Source of the DNA: an uncultured Lachnospiraceae bacterium
Lineage (GTDB): Bacteria; Bacillota; Clostridia; Lachnospirales; Lachnospiraceae
Length of the DNA stretch: 64,000 nt
NCBI GenBank assembly: GCA_947628705.1
Contig: CANRAZ010000001.1
Location: forward strand, 26,309-90,308
Reading direction: 5' to 3'
The translations under genes were made by a program, and so were the position numbers. Below, piece after piece: positions 9,187 to 19,082 of the stretch. How positions within the stretch are numbered: the stretch's first letter is position 1; each line of letters begins with the position of its first letter. Under the pieces are notes generated by a model. That model ran no database searches. It had not been told where the DNA came from and saw only the letters and a list, made by a program, of their open reading frames with translations.

Positions 9187-10725
9187 TTAGTATCCGAAAT
9201 AATCCCAAATGCTTCCGCCGCCGTTGCCGTTTCCGCCGTTATTTCCGCTGCCTCCGCCGCTGCTGTTTTGGGAGCCGTTCAGCTTTTCCTGAAGCTTATT
9301 AAAATCATCGTAGTTGTTAAGCTTAACCTTTACCTCTTTTTCAACATAACCGCTCTTTCCGCTTTGCCTCATAAGCGTAATGGTAACTTCTTCACCGCCT
9401 GCATAATAGCTGAGCTCTTTTTTAAGCGAACTCATGCTCTTGACCTCTACTCCGTTTACCGCAGTGATTATGTCATTTTCCTCGATTCCTGCTTCCTTTG
9501 CAGCTGTGTCGTCATAGACCTTTGTAACAAGGGCTCCGTCAGGTATGCCGTAAACTGTAACCGCCTCTTCCGACACATCTCCGCCGCTGATGCAGAGATA
9601 ACCCTGCTCTTCCTCTGAAAGAGGAATCCTTACCTCGCGGTTCATAAGCTCGTTTACAAGGTCATGGATGTCCGAAATAGGTATAGCATAGCCCATGCCT
9701 TCAATCTGGCTGTCAGAAATTTTAGCAGAATTAATTCCGACCAGTTCGCCCCTCATGTTTAAAAGAGCGCCTCCGCTGTTGCCCGGATTTATAGCGGCGT
9801 CCGTCTGTATGCAGTGATTTGAAATAGTGGTTCCGTCCGTTCCTTCAAGCTCTACAAGCCTGTCGGTAGCGCTTACATAGCCTACCGTTACCGACTGACC
9901 GTAGCCAAGGGCATTTCCGATTGCAACAACCTGTTCCCCAAGCTTAAGCTCCTCAGAATCTCCGATTACAGCTATCCTGATCGAAGCAAGCGTCTCACTG
10001 TCAATTTTATCTAACGGTATTGAGATAACAGCGATATCACGCTCGGCATCATAGCCCTTTACATTGGCTGTAACCGCCTTAGGGTCATCCTCGTCCTCAT
10101 CAAAGCTGAAAACAACTGTAAGCTCCTTGCTTCCTGAAACGACATGGTAGTTGGTCAGTATGATGAGCTCCGTATCCGACTGTCCGATAATAACGCCTGA
10201 GCCTCTGCTCTCGCTGTCCTGTTGATACGTTCCCCAGAAGGTCGTCACCTCAGAAACGCCAAGATTGGTAATCGCCACTACGCTCGGCATACAGTTTTTA
10301 GCGATTTCAACCACTGAAAGATTGTCGCCTGTCGGAGTAAGCTTAGATGCGTCAGCGCCGCTTGCAAGACTGTCTGACGTAGTCAGCTTGTTATCGCCCT
10401 GACTGCCTCCTGCGTAATTATTGGTTTTACCTCCGTTTTCAGTAACGCCCTGCTCGGTTTTATTTTTTTCAAGAAGATAATTGGTACCGTAAAGCGAGCC
10501 GCCTGCAACTGCGCCAAACAGAACGCCTGAAAGCGTTATGGCGCAAACCTTCTTTGCAATTCCGCCCTTCTTTCCTTTTTTCTTTTCAAAATTCGGAGAA
10601 GCATAAGCCGCGCCGTACGCTTCGTTTTTTTCTGTTTGCACATCCTCAACAAAATCAGCCTCTGCGTTTACCTTAAAGAAACCGTCACTGCTTTCATACG
10701 GAGCATTTTCAAATTCATCACTCAT
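9187..10725 (-). CDS. HtrA/DegP-like trypsin-like serine protease with PDZ domain
   Basis: Catalytic contexts LTNYHVV, ERDIAVI, TDAAINPGNSGGALLN; C-terminal PDZ; N-terminal TM anchor; Gly/Asn-rich tail. Confidence 0.95.
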   Translation of the reverse strand: MSDEFENAPYESSDGFFKVNAEADFVEDVQTEKNEAYGAAYASPNFEKKKGKKGGIAKKVCAITLSGVLFGAVAGGSLYGTNYLLEKNKTEQGVTENGGKTNNYAGGSQGDNKLTTSDSLASGADASKLTPTGDNLSVVEIAKNCMPSVVAITNLGVSEVTTFWGTYQQDSESRGSGVIIGQSDTELIILTNYHVVSGSKELTVVFSFDEDEDDPKAVTANVKGYDAERDIAVISIPLDKIDSETLASIRIAVIGDSEELKLGEQVVAIGNALGYGQSVTVGYVSATDRLVELEGTDGTTISNHCIQTDAAINPGNSGGALLNMRGELVGINSAKISDSQIEGMGYAIPISDIHDLVNELMNREVRIPLSEEEQGYLCISGGDVSEEAVTVYGIPDGALVTKVYDDTAAKEAGIEENDIITAVNGVEVKSMSSLKKELSYYAGGEEVTITLMRQSGKSGYVEKEVKVKLNNYDDFNKLQEKLNGSQNSSGGGSGNNGGNGNGGGSIWDYFGY

Positions 10726-10937
10726 AATATTCCTCCTTCTGAGTTATTATATCTTAACTCTGCATTTGTCAAAGCATTTTTTGTCCCACGATCTGAGCCA
10801 TCGGTGCTTTCCTAACCTTCGACTCGGATTATAGAATAAAATTATGGCTTTTTTTTGAAAAAAAGAAGTCAAATTGTGTTCAAACTGTGTTTTTTGTGTG
10901 AACTCGTCATTACCGTTTATTGTCTGTAATGAAAAGC

Positions 10938-13898
10938 TTATTCGTCATATTCATATGACTGCGTATACATTATTTCATCATTCACGGTAACGACAGCCGC
11001 GGCAATCCTGTCCCCGTCATAAGAGTATTCATAAAGCTTTGTCCCATCTGCATTGATTTCACGCTTTGATGAAAGCAATCCGTTGCCGTCATAGGAATAG
11101 CTTACGGTCTCAACATGTCCGTCGGCATAATTATATGTGTCGGACACGGGCTTATTAGAAGTGTTAAACGCCGTGTCCACCGTAAATACCCAGCTCTCAT
11201 CGTCGGCAAAATAATGTCTTTTTGTACAGTTTCCCTTTATGTCGAATTCCACATAATTCCAGAATCCTGTTCTGTTGCCCTCAGCATCACGGTCTTCGCC
11301 GAAGTTCGGCGCCGTTCCTAAGTACGAATACTGAGAGGCTGATATGAGGGTATCGTCTGCCGCATATTTTTTTTCTGACAAAAGGCAGCCCGATTCATTA
11401 TATTCATACTCGGTATAGGATTCTATGCCTCCGTCAGTATCATTTGCGGCTAATCTCGTCACTATGCGCGCCGGTCTGCTTACGGAAGACTGGCTGCTTC
11501 CGTCGTTCGTAATAATCTCCTGCTCTATCTCCTTATTCCTGTCTACCTTTACAATGTAGGTTTCATACAGCTTACTGTCGCTTGCTTCGCTTATCGTTAT
11601 AACCTCGCCGAGACTCTTAAGAAGCGCATGGTTAGTGTCTATTATACTGTAGCTTTCGCCATGGTAGTTGTAGGATCTGCTCCCTGTCGACGCCGAATAG
11701 CCGTCAAGCATTTCAGCCTCGCCGACATAAATATAGTCCACATTGTATTTATCTAAAAGAAGCCTTACTTCCTTAACGTTCGTCGACGTATAAATGTTTA
11801 TTATATCTGTGTGCCTGTCGCTTACGACCTGCGGATATTCTTTTGCCCCTGAACTTCTCCACAGCCACTCGTGCGTCCTCCAGCCAAGCACAGTCTGATT
11901 TCCCGTAAACACTGATATTCTGTTAAAGAAGGTATAGCTTGTGCCGCACATTTCCAGCACAACGGCGTCATCAGGCACGTTCTTATTTATCCATTCGACT
12001 CCTTTTGCATCGTCCGGCGATTCCTCGGCAAGGAATTGGGAGGCGTCCAGAGTTTTATAGTAACTTGAGAACCAGTCCTCGCAGGCCTCGAAAAAATATA
12101 AGAAGGTGCTGCATAAGAGAACCGTTCCGACAAGCGCCGTTTTCCTTACCGTATCGCTGTTTGAAAAATACCTCAGCTTGACTACAATATAGGACATTGC
12201 AAGCGCAAGCAGCATAAAAGCCTGATACACAAGCTTGAACATGGTATTGGATCTCTGGTAAGCGTCTCCGTAAATATCCACAACATATATTACTTCCGGA
12301 AGAAGCACAAGGCCGAGACCGCAAAGCCCGATTATAAATACAAACAAATCGCTTGCCGAAAGCGAATCCAGAAAATGCCTGTGCTCGGACTTCACGTACT
12401 CCCTTATCTTCAAGCCGACAAAAATCAGAACCAAAGCGGCAGGAAGTCCCCACAAAATCAAAAGCTGATACAACGGAGTATGTTTTGTACAGAATTTAAT
12501 CGCTGAAGAAATGCTGTCAAAGGAAAGCGTAAAAGGAAGCGCAACAAGAGTCCAGACGACTATGAAAGCTGCCGCCTGCACTACGGTAAGAATCCATGCC
12601 TCCTTCTTGTACCTGTAGGTAATAAGGTTTGAAAAAAGGACTACCGCTCCGCACACGACAAAATAAATCGGAAAATCCCAATAATTCGTCATGTGGAAAA
12701 GCCCGATAAAAAACATGCAGAAAATCAGCTGCGGAGAAAGAACCTCTTTTAAAATATTTAATTTGCAGGCTCCGTCGGCTGACTTTGCAATATCCATTTT
12801 AGCCTTTCGGTTCATTAACCATGCTAAAAGCAGGGCAACCACTGAAAGAACAAAGATAATGTTTATTACATGGGCATGCAAATCTCCCAGTACAAAAGAA
12901 TAGCTCGGGAATTCATGTATGGTTTTATCGTTGGTTTCCGGATTGTAGCCGATATATCTCGTGGCATCGGCAAACCAGTAGCCGTCAACTGCCTTACCCG
13001 TTATCCGGTTGATACGCGGCACTATCCATTTATAAATCGGGAAGTGCATGCTTCCGGCTATTGAAAGCGCTAAACCCGAAAGGATCCCCGCCAGCTTGCA
13101 GACGAATTTCTTCTTATCCTCTGTTAAAACAAATTTTTCTTCCCTCTGCATCTCAATTCTGTTGAGCCTCATGAGGTTATAACCGATTGAATACGGAAGC
13201 GAAAATCCCATTGCCGCAAGCGTCATGAGCATCAGGTTGTAGCCGTAACCGGCCCCCACGCCCGTAACTCTAATAAAGAATGCGGAAATATACTGTCCGA
13301 CATAGTAATAGTTTATCCCCTCGCCTGAAAGCCACAGGTCGTGCGCAGGCATATAATCCGATTTAAGGATCGCAGTAAGGAAACCGTAATCCATGAACTT
13401 TTCCGTTCCGTAGGCTTTAGCGTTAAAGCCCTTTAGGTAACACCATATTCCGAATATGCAGAAAAACACCGCTTCTGCATTAATCATTTCGGCTATTTTA
13501 TTCGGAGAATACGCTTCTTTGAGCTTTATTTTTGTTCCCGAAAATTTTTCATAGAGCTTAAATAAGGCGATATTAATGAGCAGACAAACGAAAATAATGA
13601 TATAGCAGTTAGCCTGCGAAAATTTCAGCAGCTTAAAGCTCGAAAAATACCATAAAAGCCATGCGGACACAGCAAGCCCTATCGCCTTTGAGAAAACCCA
13701 TCCGTTGTCGTGGAACCTGTTAAACAGTATCACCGCAACAGGCTGGAACACAAATCCTAAAAGCAAAAGCGCAGCCCACCATACAAGTACTGCAGAAAAA
13801 TCCTTCATTCCCATGTAGTACCCGTCAAAAATTGCCACCAGAATAAAAAATGTTGCCGGCAGATATATTTTTGCCAGAATAGAATTTTTAGTTTTCAC
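10938..13898 (-). CDS. DUF2298 (YYY-family) large integral membrane protein with a YD-repeat-like C-terminal extension
   Basis: YYYVGQYISAFF, FGIWCYLKGFNAKAYGTEKFMDYGFL, GDLHAHVINI; many TM segments; tail TEYEYNESGCLLSEKKY...YSYDGNGLLSSKREINADGTKLYEYSYDGD. Confidence 0.85.
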   Translation of the reverse strand: MKTKNSILAKIYLPATFFILVAIFDGYYMGMKDFSAVLVWWAALLLLGFVFQPVAVILFNRFHDNGWVFSKAIGLAVSAWLLWYFSSFKLLKFSQANCYIIIFVCLLINIALFKLYEKFSGTKIKLKEAYSPNKIAEMINAEAVFFCIFGIWCYLKGFNAKAYGTEKFMDYGFLTAILKSDYMPAHDLWLSGEGINYYYVGQYISAFFIRVTGVGAGYGYNLMLMTLAAMGFSLPYSIGYNLMRLNRIEMQREEKFVLTEDKKKFVCKLAGILSGLALSIAGSMHFPIYKWIVPRINRITGKAVDGYWFADATRYIGYNPETNDKTIHEFPSYSFVLGDLHAHVINIIFVLSVVALLLAWLMNRKAKMDIAKSADGACKLNILKEVLSPQLIFCMFFIGLFHMTNYWDFPIYFVVCGAVVLFSNLITYRYKKEAWILTVVQAAAFIVVWTLVALPFTLSFDSISSAIKFCTKHTPLYQLLILWGLPAALVLIFVGLKIREYVKSEHRHFLDSLSASDLFVFIIGLCGLGLVLLPEVIYVVDIYGDAYQRSNTMFKLVYQAFMLLALAMSYIVVKLRYFSNSDTVRKTALVGTVLLCSTFLYFFEACEDWFSSYYKTLDASQFLAEESPDDAKGVEWINKNVPDDAVVLEMCGTSYTFFNRISVFTGNQTVLGWRTHEWLWRSSGAKEYPQVVSDRHTDIINIYTSTNVKEVRLLLDKYNVDYIYVGEAEMLDGYSASTGSRSYNYHGESYSIIDTNHALLKSLGEVITISEASDSKLYETYIVKVDRNKEIEQEIITNDGSSQSSVSRPARIVTRLAANDTDGGIESYTEYEYNESGCLLSEKKYAADDTLISASQYSYLGTAPNFGEDRDAEGNRTGFWNYVEFDIKGNCTKRHYFADDESWVFTVDTAFNTSNKPVSDTYNYADGHVETVSYSYDGNGLLSSKREINADGTKLYEYSYDGDRIAAAVVTVNDEIMYTQSYEYDE

Positions 13899-13918
13899 CC
13901 TTGTCTCCGCCTCTTATC

Positions 13919-14626
13919 TCAAATCTTTTTATTGATTTCCCTGAAATCCCTGAGCGCATTGATTCCAATTTTAAAGATTTTCTTCAAATTGATGGAATTA
14001 ACTCCGCCCTGCCTTGGCCTGAAGGTAATGTGCCGATACAGTACAGGATATTTTCTTTTAGCCGCAACTACAGATATTATTACATTCGGCAGATTGTACT
14101 GTTCATTTGGAAAAACTTCAAGGCATTCCTTTACAAAATCTCTTTTCATAAGCCTGTAGGGAGTGTTGGCGTCGGTTACGCGGACGCCGAAAATAACCCT
14201 TATGACAAGCTTAAGCGTCTTTGTGACAAATACTCTCGACGCTCCGTCCTGCCTTCCCTTTCTGTGTCCGATAATCATTGTATAGCTTTCCCTGTGGTGC
14301 CAGAAGGGCTCAAACTCTTCAGGTCTTGTCTGACCGTCGGAATCCGTCTGGAAGATATAATCCGCCCCCTGCTCTACTGCATAGCCGTAACCCTTTATCA
14401 GAGACGAGCCGTGTCCGCCGTTAGGCTTGTCTATTATATCTATTTCAGGCATTGTTTTCTTAAGCTCACGCATAATGGAAAGCGTGCTGTCCCTGCTTCC
14501 GTCATTTACAAGAACCAGACGTGACCCGTTTCCGTACTTTTTTACGACAGGGTACCATTCCTTTACAACGCTTTCTATATTACACTCTTCATTGTAAGCC
14601 GGAATAACAATATAAAGCTTATCCAT
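13919..14626 (-). CDS. Family 2 glycosyltransferase
   Basis: MDKLYIVIPAYNEECNIESVV; LVNDGSRDST; FQTDSDGQ; GGAGG before ATG at 14626 (ORF track gives 14644). Confidence 0.92.
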   Translation of the reverse strand: MDKLYIVIPAYNEECNIESVVKEWYPVVKKYGNGSRLVLVNDGSRDSTLSIMRELKKTMPEIDIIDKPNGGHGSSLIKGYGYAVEQGADYIFQTDSDGQTRPEEFEPFWHHRESYTMIIGHRKGRQDGASRVFVTKTLKLVIRVIFGVRVTDANTPYRLMKRDFVKECLEVFPNEQYNLPNVIISVVAAKRKYPVLYRHITFRPRQGGVNSINLKKIFKIGINALRDFREINKKI

Positions 14627-14776
14627 TTTTTCCTCCATCTTCACATTTGAACTCTTAAGGATTTTATTACCGTCCTTAGTTTTTTCTTATTCCTTTTTCA
14701 GCTCCCTTGCTTATAATCCTTCTAAGCGATAGGCTGTTTTTTCACGGTATTCTTAGTAAAAAACGCCTTTTCTAAG

Positions 14777-16846
14777 TTATAATTTTACGCTTTTTGTATC
14801 ATAAATGCTGAATTTCCATTCTCCCTCGCCTTGCGTGTAAACACATTCAAATGTCGTCTGTATAACGTCCTCACGGACAAAATAATTTTCGTTTGTCCTG
14901 TTTGCGAATTCGACGACGATATACCTGATATTGTTTTTTTCAACCAACTGCCTCAACGTGTCCGGATCGGGAGCTTCATACATCATGTGAACCTGTTCTT
15001 CCCTTTCTAAGGTGTCGTATCCGGCGCTCCACGCATAATACGGCCACCCGTAATACAGCATTCCGCCTCCAAGCACTACGTTGCTTAACGAGTACCAGTC
15101 CGTCAGGAAAATATCATCTGCGTCGGAATGAGACATTACCCATCTGGTGACAGGGTCGTTCAGATCAAATAAAACGCTTCCTGAATTGGACGGGGCGTTC
15201 TTTTTTACCAAGACGCTGAAATCGTATATTCCGGTACAGGTCATAAGGCATATTATCAGTATTGCCGCCGCTTTTGCCGCAATGCCTCTTTTTACGTATA
15301 TTTTGTAAATGAGAGCCGCTGCAAACGCACACACAAACATGCACCCGATCATAATGTATTTATGATTAACGGCAACATCCGTTGTCATCTGGAAGGTCAC
15401 CGCAAATATTATAGGGGAAATAAATGCGGCAAGTATCCATCTGTACCAGCCGTTTACCATCAAAAACGCAGCAGCCAGCACTACCGGCAGTATTCCCAAA
15501 AGCATATTCAGGTATTTAACAGTACCGAAAAAGGTTTTTACCTGCGCCAAAAATCCCGGTTCCCACCTGAGCTGCAGGGCGCTTCCGTTTATAAATATTT
15601 TTGACTGAAGCAAACTCAAAAGCACTGCGATAGCCGCGGCGATAAGATACTCCAATCTTCTGTCGGCGATAAAGGCCAGAAAAAACAAAACCAGCAGAGC
15701 CGCTATTACGCAGGCTCCGTTAAAAAATGCGCCGGCTCCCAGCATCAAACCGCAGAATATCGGCAGCCTGAAGCTTTTTACCAGCCAGCCTTCCTTTGAG
15801 AACAGGGATTCCCTGACAAAGCAAGCGCTTTCTGCAAAAAAACCGTATCCGCTTTTTTCCGTAATCTTTTTAAGCTTTTCGGAAATCCTCTTTATTGCGG
15901 AAAAAACCGGCTCCAGCATCAGCATAACTGCCAAAACCGCCATTGCCATTCCAAAGGCCAGATGTCTTTGATTAACGTAAACGTTAAGGTTCCACAGACC
16001 CCAATCCTCATGCTCGGTTTTCCCTATATAGCTGCCGTTATCCTTCAAGCTCTGTACTATGTCCTTAAAAGAACCGTCAATTTCGCTTATATAATCGGTA
16101 AACGCGCTTCCGCTTCTGAAAAGGAAAAACAAAACCGCAAGCATTCCGACGGCACGCTTTCCAAAAAGCTTGACGCTGAGAGAATAAAGCAGCATGCACA
16201 GACATATCATGCAAACGGCCGACGGGATATTGAACGCAAGGTCGATCCGCATCCCCAGAAATTCCATGTTCCCGACTAAAAACTGGAACATAAAGTGATA
16301 TTTAATGTCCTCGCCGGCAAAATGCGAATAGGACGTCGGAAAATTGTTTCCGCAGGAGAAGGATCTTATCATCCCAAGGTGAGGTGCAAAATCGCTGAAA
16401 ACCGAAAGGCCGACTCCCAAAGCTCCGTTGCTGACATAAAAAGTAAGGAACATAATAAAGAACGTTATTGAAGAGACAAAGAGAAGAAAAATTATGTCCT
16501 TCGCCCTTATGCCCCTGACCGAATTCTTTACGGTTTGGAATACCGCTTTTCTTCGGAATGCAAAAACCGTTCCGATAAAAATCAAGTCGGCAATAATCGT
16601 TATTACATTTGCCGTCCCCAAGGGATTTTCGGATTTGCTGAAAGCACATGCCAGCGCATAAGTAAGCCATGCCATAGGAAGCGTTCCGACAATAACTGAC
16701 GCCGGAAATAATACGAAAACGGAAGGAAAATCTATTTTCTTTCCCGAATATGTTTTCTCTGTAAAATTACCTATGCCGGGCAAAAAAACGCTGATTGCCG
16801 CCAAGCCTGTAATAATGCAGAGTAGATAATAAAACAGTCCTGCCAT
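14777..16846 (-). CDS. Large multi-TM membrane protein, glycosyltransferase/DUF2298-like topology
   Basis: 689 aa; many TM segments then a soluble C-terminus; forms a cluster with GT2 and the DUF2298 protein. Confidence 0.75.
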   Translation of the reverse strand: MAGLFYYLLCIITGLAAISVFLPGIGNFTEKTYSGKKIDFPSVFVLFPASVIVGTLPMAWLTYALACAFSKSENPLGTANVITIIADLIFIGTVFAFRRKAVFQTVKNSVRGIRAKDIIFLLFVSSITFFIMFLTFYVSNGALGVGLSVFSDFAPHLGMIRSFSCGNNFPTSYSHFAGEDIKYHFMFQFLVGNMEFLGMRIDLAFNIPSAVCMICLCMLLYSLSVKLFGKRAVGMLAVLFFLFRSGSAFTDYISEIDGSFKDIVQSLKDNGSYIGKTEHEDWGLWNLNVYVNQRHLAFGMAMAVLAVMLMLEPVFSAIKRISEKLKKITEKSGYGFFAESACFVRESLFSKEGWLVKSFRLPIFCGLMLGAGAFFNGACVIAALLVLFFLAFIADRRLEYLIAAAIAVLLSLLQSKIFINGSALQLRWEPGFLAQVKTFFGTVKYLNMLLGILPVVLAAAFLMVNGWYRWILAAFISPIIFAVTFQMTTDVAVNHKYIMIGCMFVCAFAAALIYKIYVKRGIAAKAAAILIICLMTCTGIYDFSVLVKKNAPSNSGSVLFDLNDPVTRWVMSHSDADDIFLTDWYSLSNVVLGGGMLYYGWPYYAWSAGYDTLEREEQVHMMYEAPDPDTLRQLVEKNNIRYIVVEFANRTNENYFVREDVIQTTFECVYTQGEGEWKFSIYDTKSVKL

Positions 16847-16933
16847 TTCCCGTCCTTTCTCGCCAATCCGACTAATTACCGGTTAAGAACCGAGCTTTAA
16901 AAGCAAAGCATTAAAGACCAACCCTTAACTTAG

Positions 16934-18958
16934 TTAGTATACCATATGTTCTGTACCTGTGACAAGGTTATTTCTTCCCTCAGCCAGCTTTTCGGCCTCC
17001 TCATCGCTTAGATTCTGTACAGCCTCTGCGGCATAAGAAAGGATTATTCCGTCCCTCAGCGGGTCTGCAAGCACAAACTGCCTTTCTCCGCTCTGCCTTA
17101 CTCCGAAGAAATCTCCGGGCCCCCTAAGCTGCATATCTTGGCTCGCAATATAGAATCCGTCATTTGAGCCGCCTACTATATCAAGCCTTTTCTTTATTTC
17201 ACCGCCTTGCTTTCCGGCCATGAATATACAGTATGACTGGCTCTCTCCCCTTCCGACTCGTCCTCTTATCTGATGGAGCTGCGCAAGTCCGAACTGCTCG
17301 GCGTTTTCAATAAGCATCACTGTCGCGTTAGGTACGTTCACGCCCACTTCTATAACCGTCGTTGAAACAAGAATATCCGTTTCCCCCGATGCAAAGCCGT
17401 CCATTATTTTCTGCTTTTCCGCCGGCTTCATTCTACCGTGCAGGGCTTCAATTTTTATATCGCCGCCAAGAGATTCCCTCAGCTCCTCGACATATGTCTC
17501 AACGGCGGCGGCGGTTATCTTGTCGCTTTCCTCTACAAGCGGACAGATCACGTAAGCCTGATGCCCTGCTGAAATTTCTTTGACAAGGAATCTGTTCACA
17601 GACTCTCTCATGGATTTATCCGCCACACAGTTCTTTACCGGTTTTCTTCCTGACGGAAGCTGCCTTATTGCCGATATGTCCATATCTCCGTAAAGCATTA
17701 AAGCGTAGGTTCTTGGAATCGGCGTGGCGCTCATAAGCAGCAGATGCGGATTTTCCCCCTTCAGGGTTATCGCCTCTCTTTGTTTTACGCCGAATCTGTG
17801 CTGTTCGTCCACTACCGCCAGAGCGAGCGACAAAAATTCCACGCCCTCCTGAATTGCAGCATGAGTGCCGACGACGATCAGCGCCTCTCCGCTTTTTATC
17901 CTTTCATACTCCGCTTCCTTCTGTTTTTTTGTCAGCGAGCCGGAAAGGAAAGCTGTTTTAACGCCGAATTTTGAAAAAATACGGTTAAAATAATCGTAGT
18001 GCTGTTTTGCAAGCACCTCTGTAGGCGCAAGTATGCACGCCTGTTTCCCTGCAAACGCAACAGCCGACATCGCGATCAAAGCGACGGCGGTCTTTCCTGA
18101 ACCGACGTCTCCCTGCAAGAGCCTCTGCATGATTTTATCCGACGCCATATCTTTAAAAATGTCTTCAACCGCTTTTTTCTGGTCGTCCGTCAGCTCGTAA
18201 CCCAGTTCCTCTATAAGCCTGTCGCACTCGGGAGACGGCTGGATAACATTGGTATTTTTCTGCTCCGTAACGCCCTTCATTCTCCGCATATTAAGCAGAA
18301 AGAAAAAGAACTCATCAAACACCAGTCTTGAAAGCGCGCCCGTAAGGCTTTTTTCATCCTTCGGAAAATGAACGGCGCTCAAAGCCTCGCGAAGACCCTG
18401 AAGCTCGTACTGCTTCTTCAATTTCTGCGGCAGATAGTCTTTAATCGGAGCCTCGTTAAGAGCCTTTTTTACAGAAGAGCTCACCGCATTCTGGGTAAGT
18501 CCCTCGCATACGGGATAAACCGGCTTTAAGGACTTAAGCATTTCCGCATATTTTTCTTTGGTAAAACATTCGGGCTGTATCAAAGCCTTGGCGCTTCCTC
18601 TTTCCTTTACCTTGCCTCTGAATATCTTTCTGTCTCCGAATTTGACAGACTTTCTCATAAAAGGCGCATTGAACCACTTGACCGTAATCCTTCCGGTATC
18701 GTCCATTATAACGGCTTCGGTTATTTTATATCTTCCTGCCACAGTAAATTTAGGCGTGGAATAAACCGTCCCTTCGACGCTGACAAGCTCGCCGTCGGAG
18801 CATGATGAAATCGGAACAGGATAAGCATAGGTTTCATAGCGGAAGGGATAATGGCAGAGCAGCTCGCCTACAGTGTTTACTCCTATTTTGGCAAACGCCG
18901 CGGCAGTCTTATCTCCTACTCCCTTAATTGATTTTACGCTGTCAATTGGCTCAAGCAT
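16934..18958 (-). CDS. recG: ATP-dependent DNA helicase RecG
   Basis: RLLQGDVGSGKTAVA; VVDEQHRFGVKQRE; LMSATPIPRT; QIRGRVGRGESQSYC. Confidence 0.97.
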   Translation of the reverse strand: MLEPIDSVKSIKGVGDKTAAAFAKIGVNTVGELLCHYPFRYETYAYPVPISSCSDGELVSVEGTVYSTPKFTVAGRYKITEAVIMDDTGRITVKWFNAPFMRKSVKFGDRKIFRGKVKERGSAKALIQPECFTKEKYAEMLKSLKPVYPVCEGLTQNAVSSSVKKALNEAPIKDYLPQKLKKQYELQGLREALSAVHFPKDEKSLTGALSRLVFDEFFFFLLNMRRMKGVTEQKNTNVIQPSPECDRLIEELGYELTDDQKKAVEDIFKDMASDKIMQRLLQGDVGSGKTAVALIAMSAVAFAGKQACILAPTEVLAKQHYDYFNRIFSKFGVKTAFLSGSLTKKQKEAEYERIKSGEALIVVGTHAAIQEGVEFLSLALAVVDEQHRFGVKQREAITLKGENPHLLLMSATPIPRTYALMLYGDMDISAIRQLPSGRKPVKNCVADKSMRESVNRFLVKEISAGHQAYVICPLVEESDKITAAAVETYVEELRESLGGDIKIEALHGRMKPAEKQKIMDGFASGETDILVSTTVIEVGVNVPNATVMLIENAEQFGLAQLHQIRGRVGRGESQSYCIFMAGKQGGEIKKRLDIVGGSNDGFYIASQDMQLRGPGDFFGVRQSGERQFVLADPLRDGIILSYAAEAVQNLSDEEAEKLAEGRNNLVTGTEHMVY

Positions 18959-19082
18959 TATTTACGCTCCTGAATGTTCGTGTTTTCTTACGCTCAAAAC
19001 TGTTTAGCGCTCCACCCGTTATTTTCCTAAAAATAATGACAGCATGGGAACAAGCCTCATGCTGCCACTAAATTAATAAATT

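Noticed and set aside
10908-10934. TCATTAC...GTAATGA inverted repeat downstream of the DUF2298 gene as a terminator
   Set aside because: No T-run on the minus strand after the stem; left uncalled.
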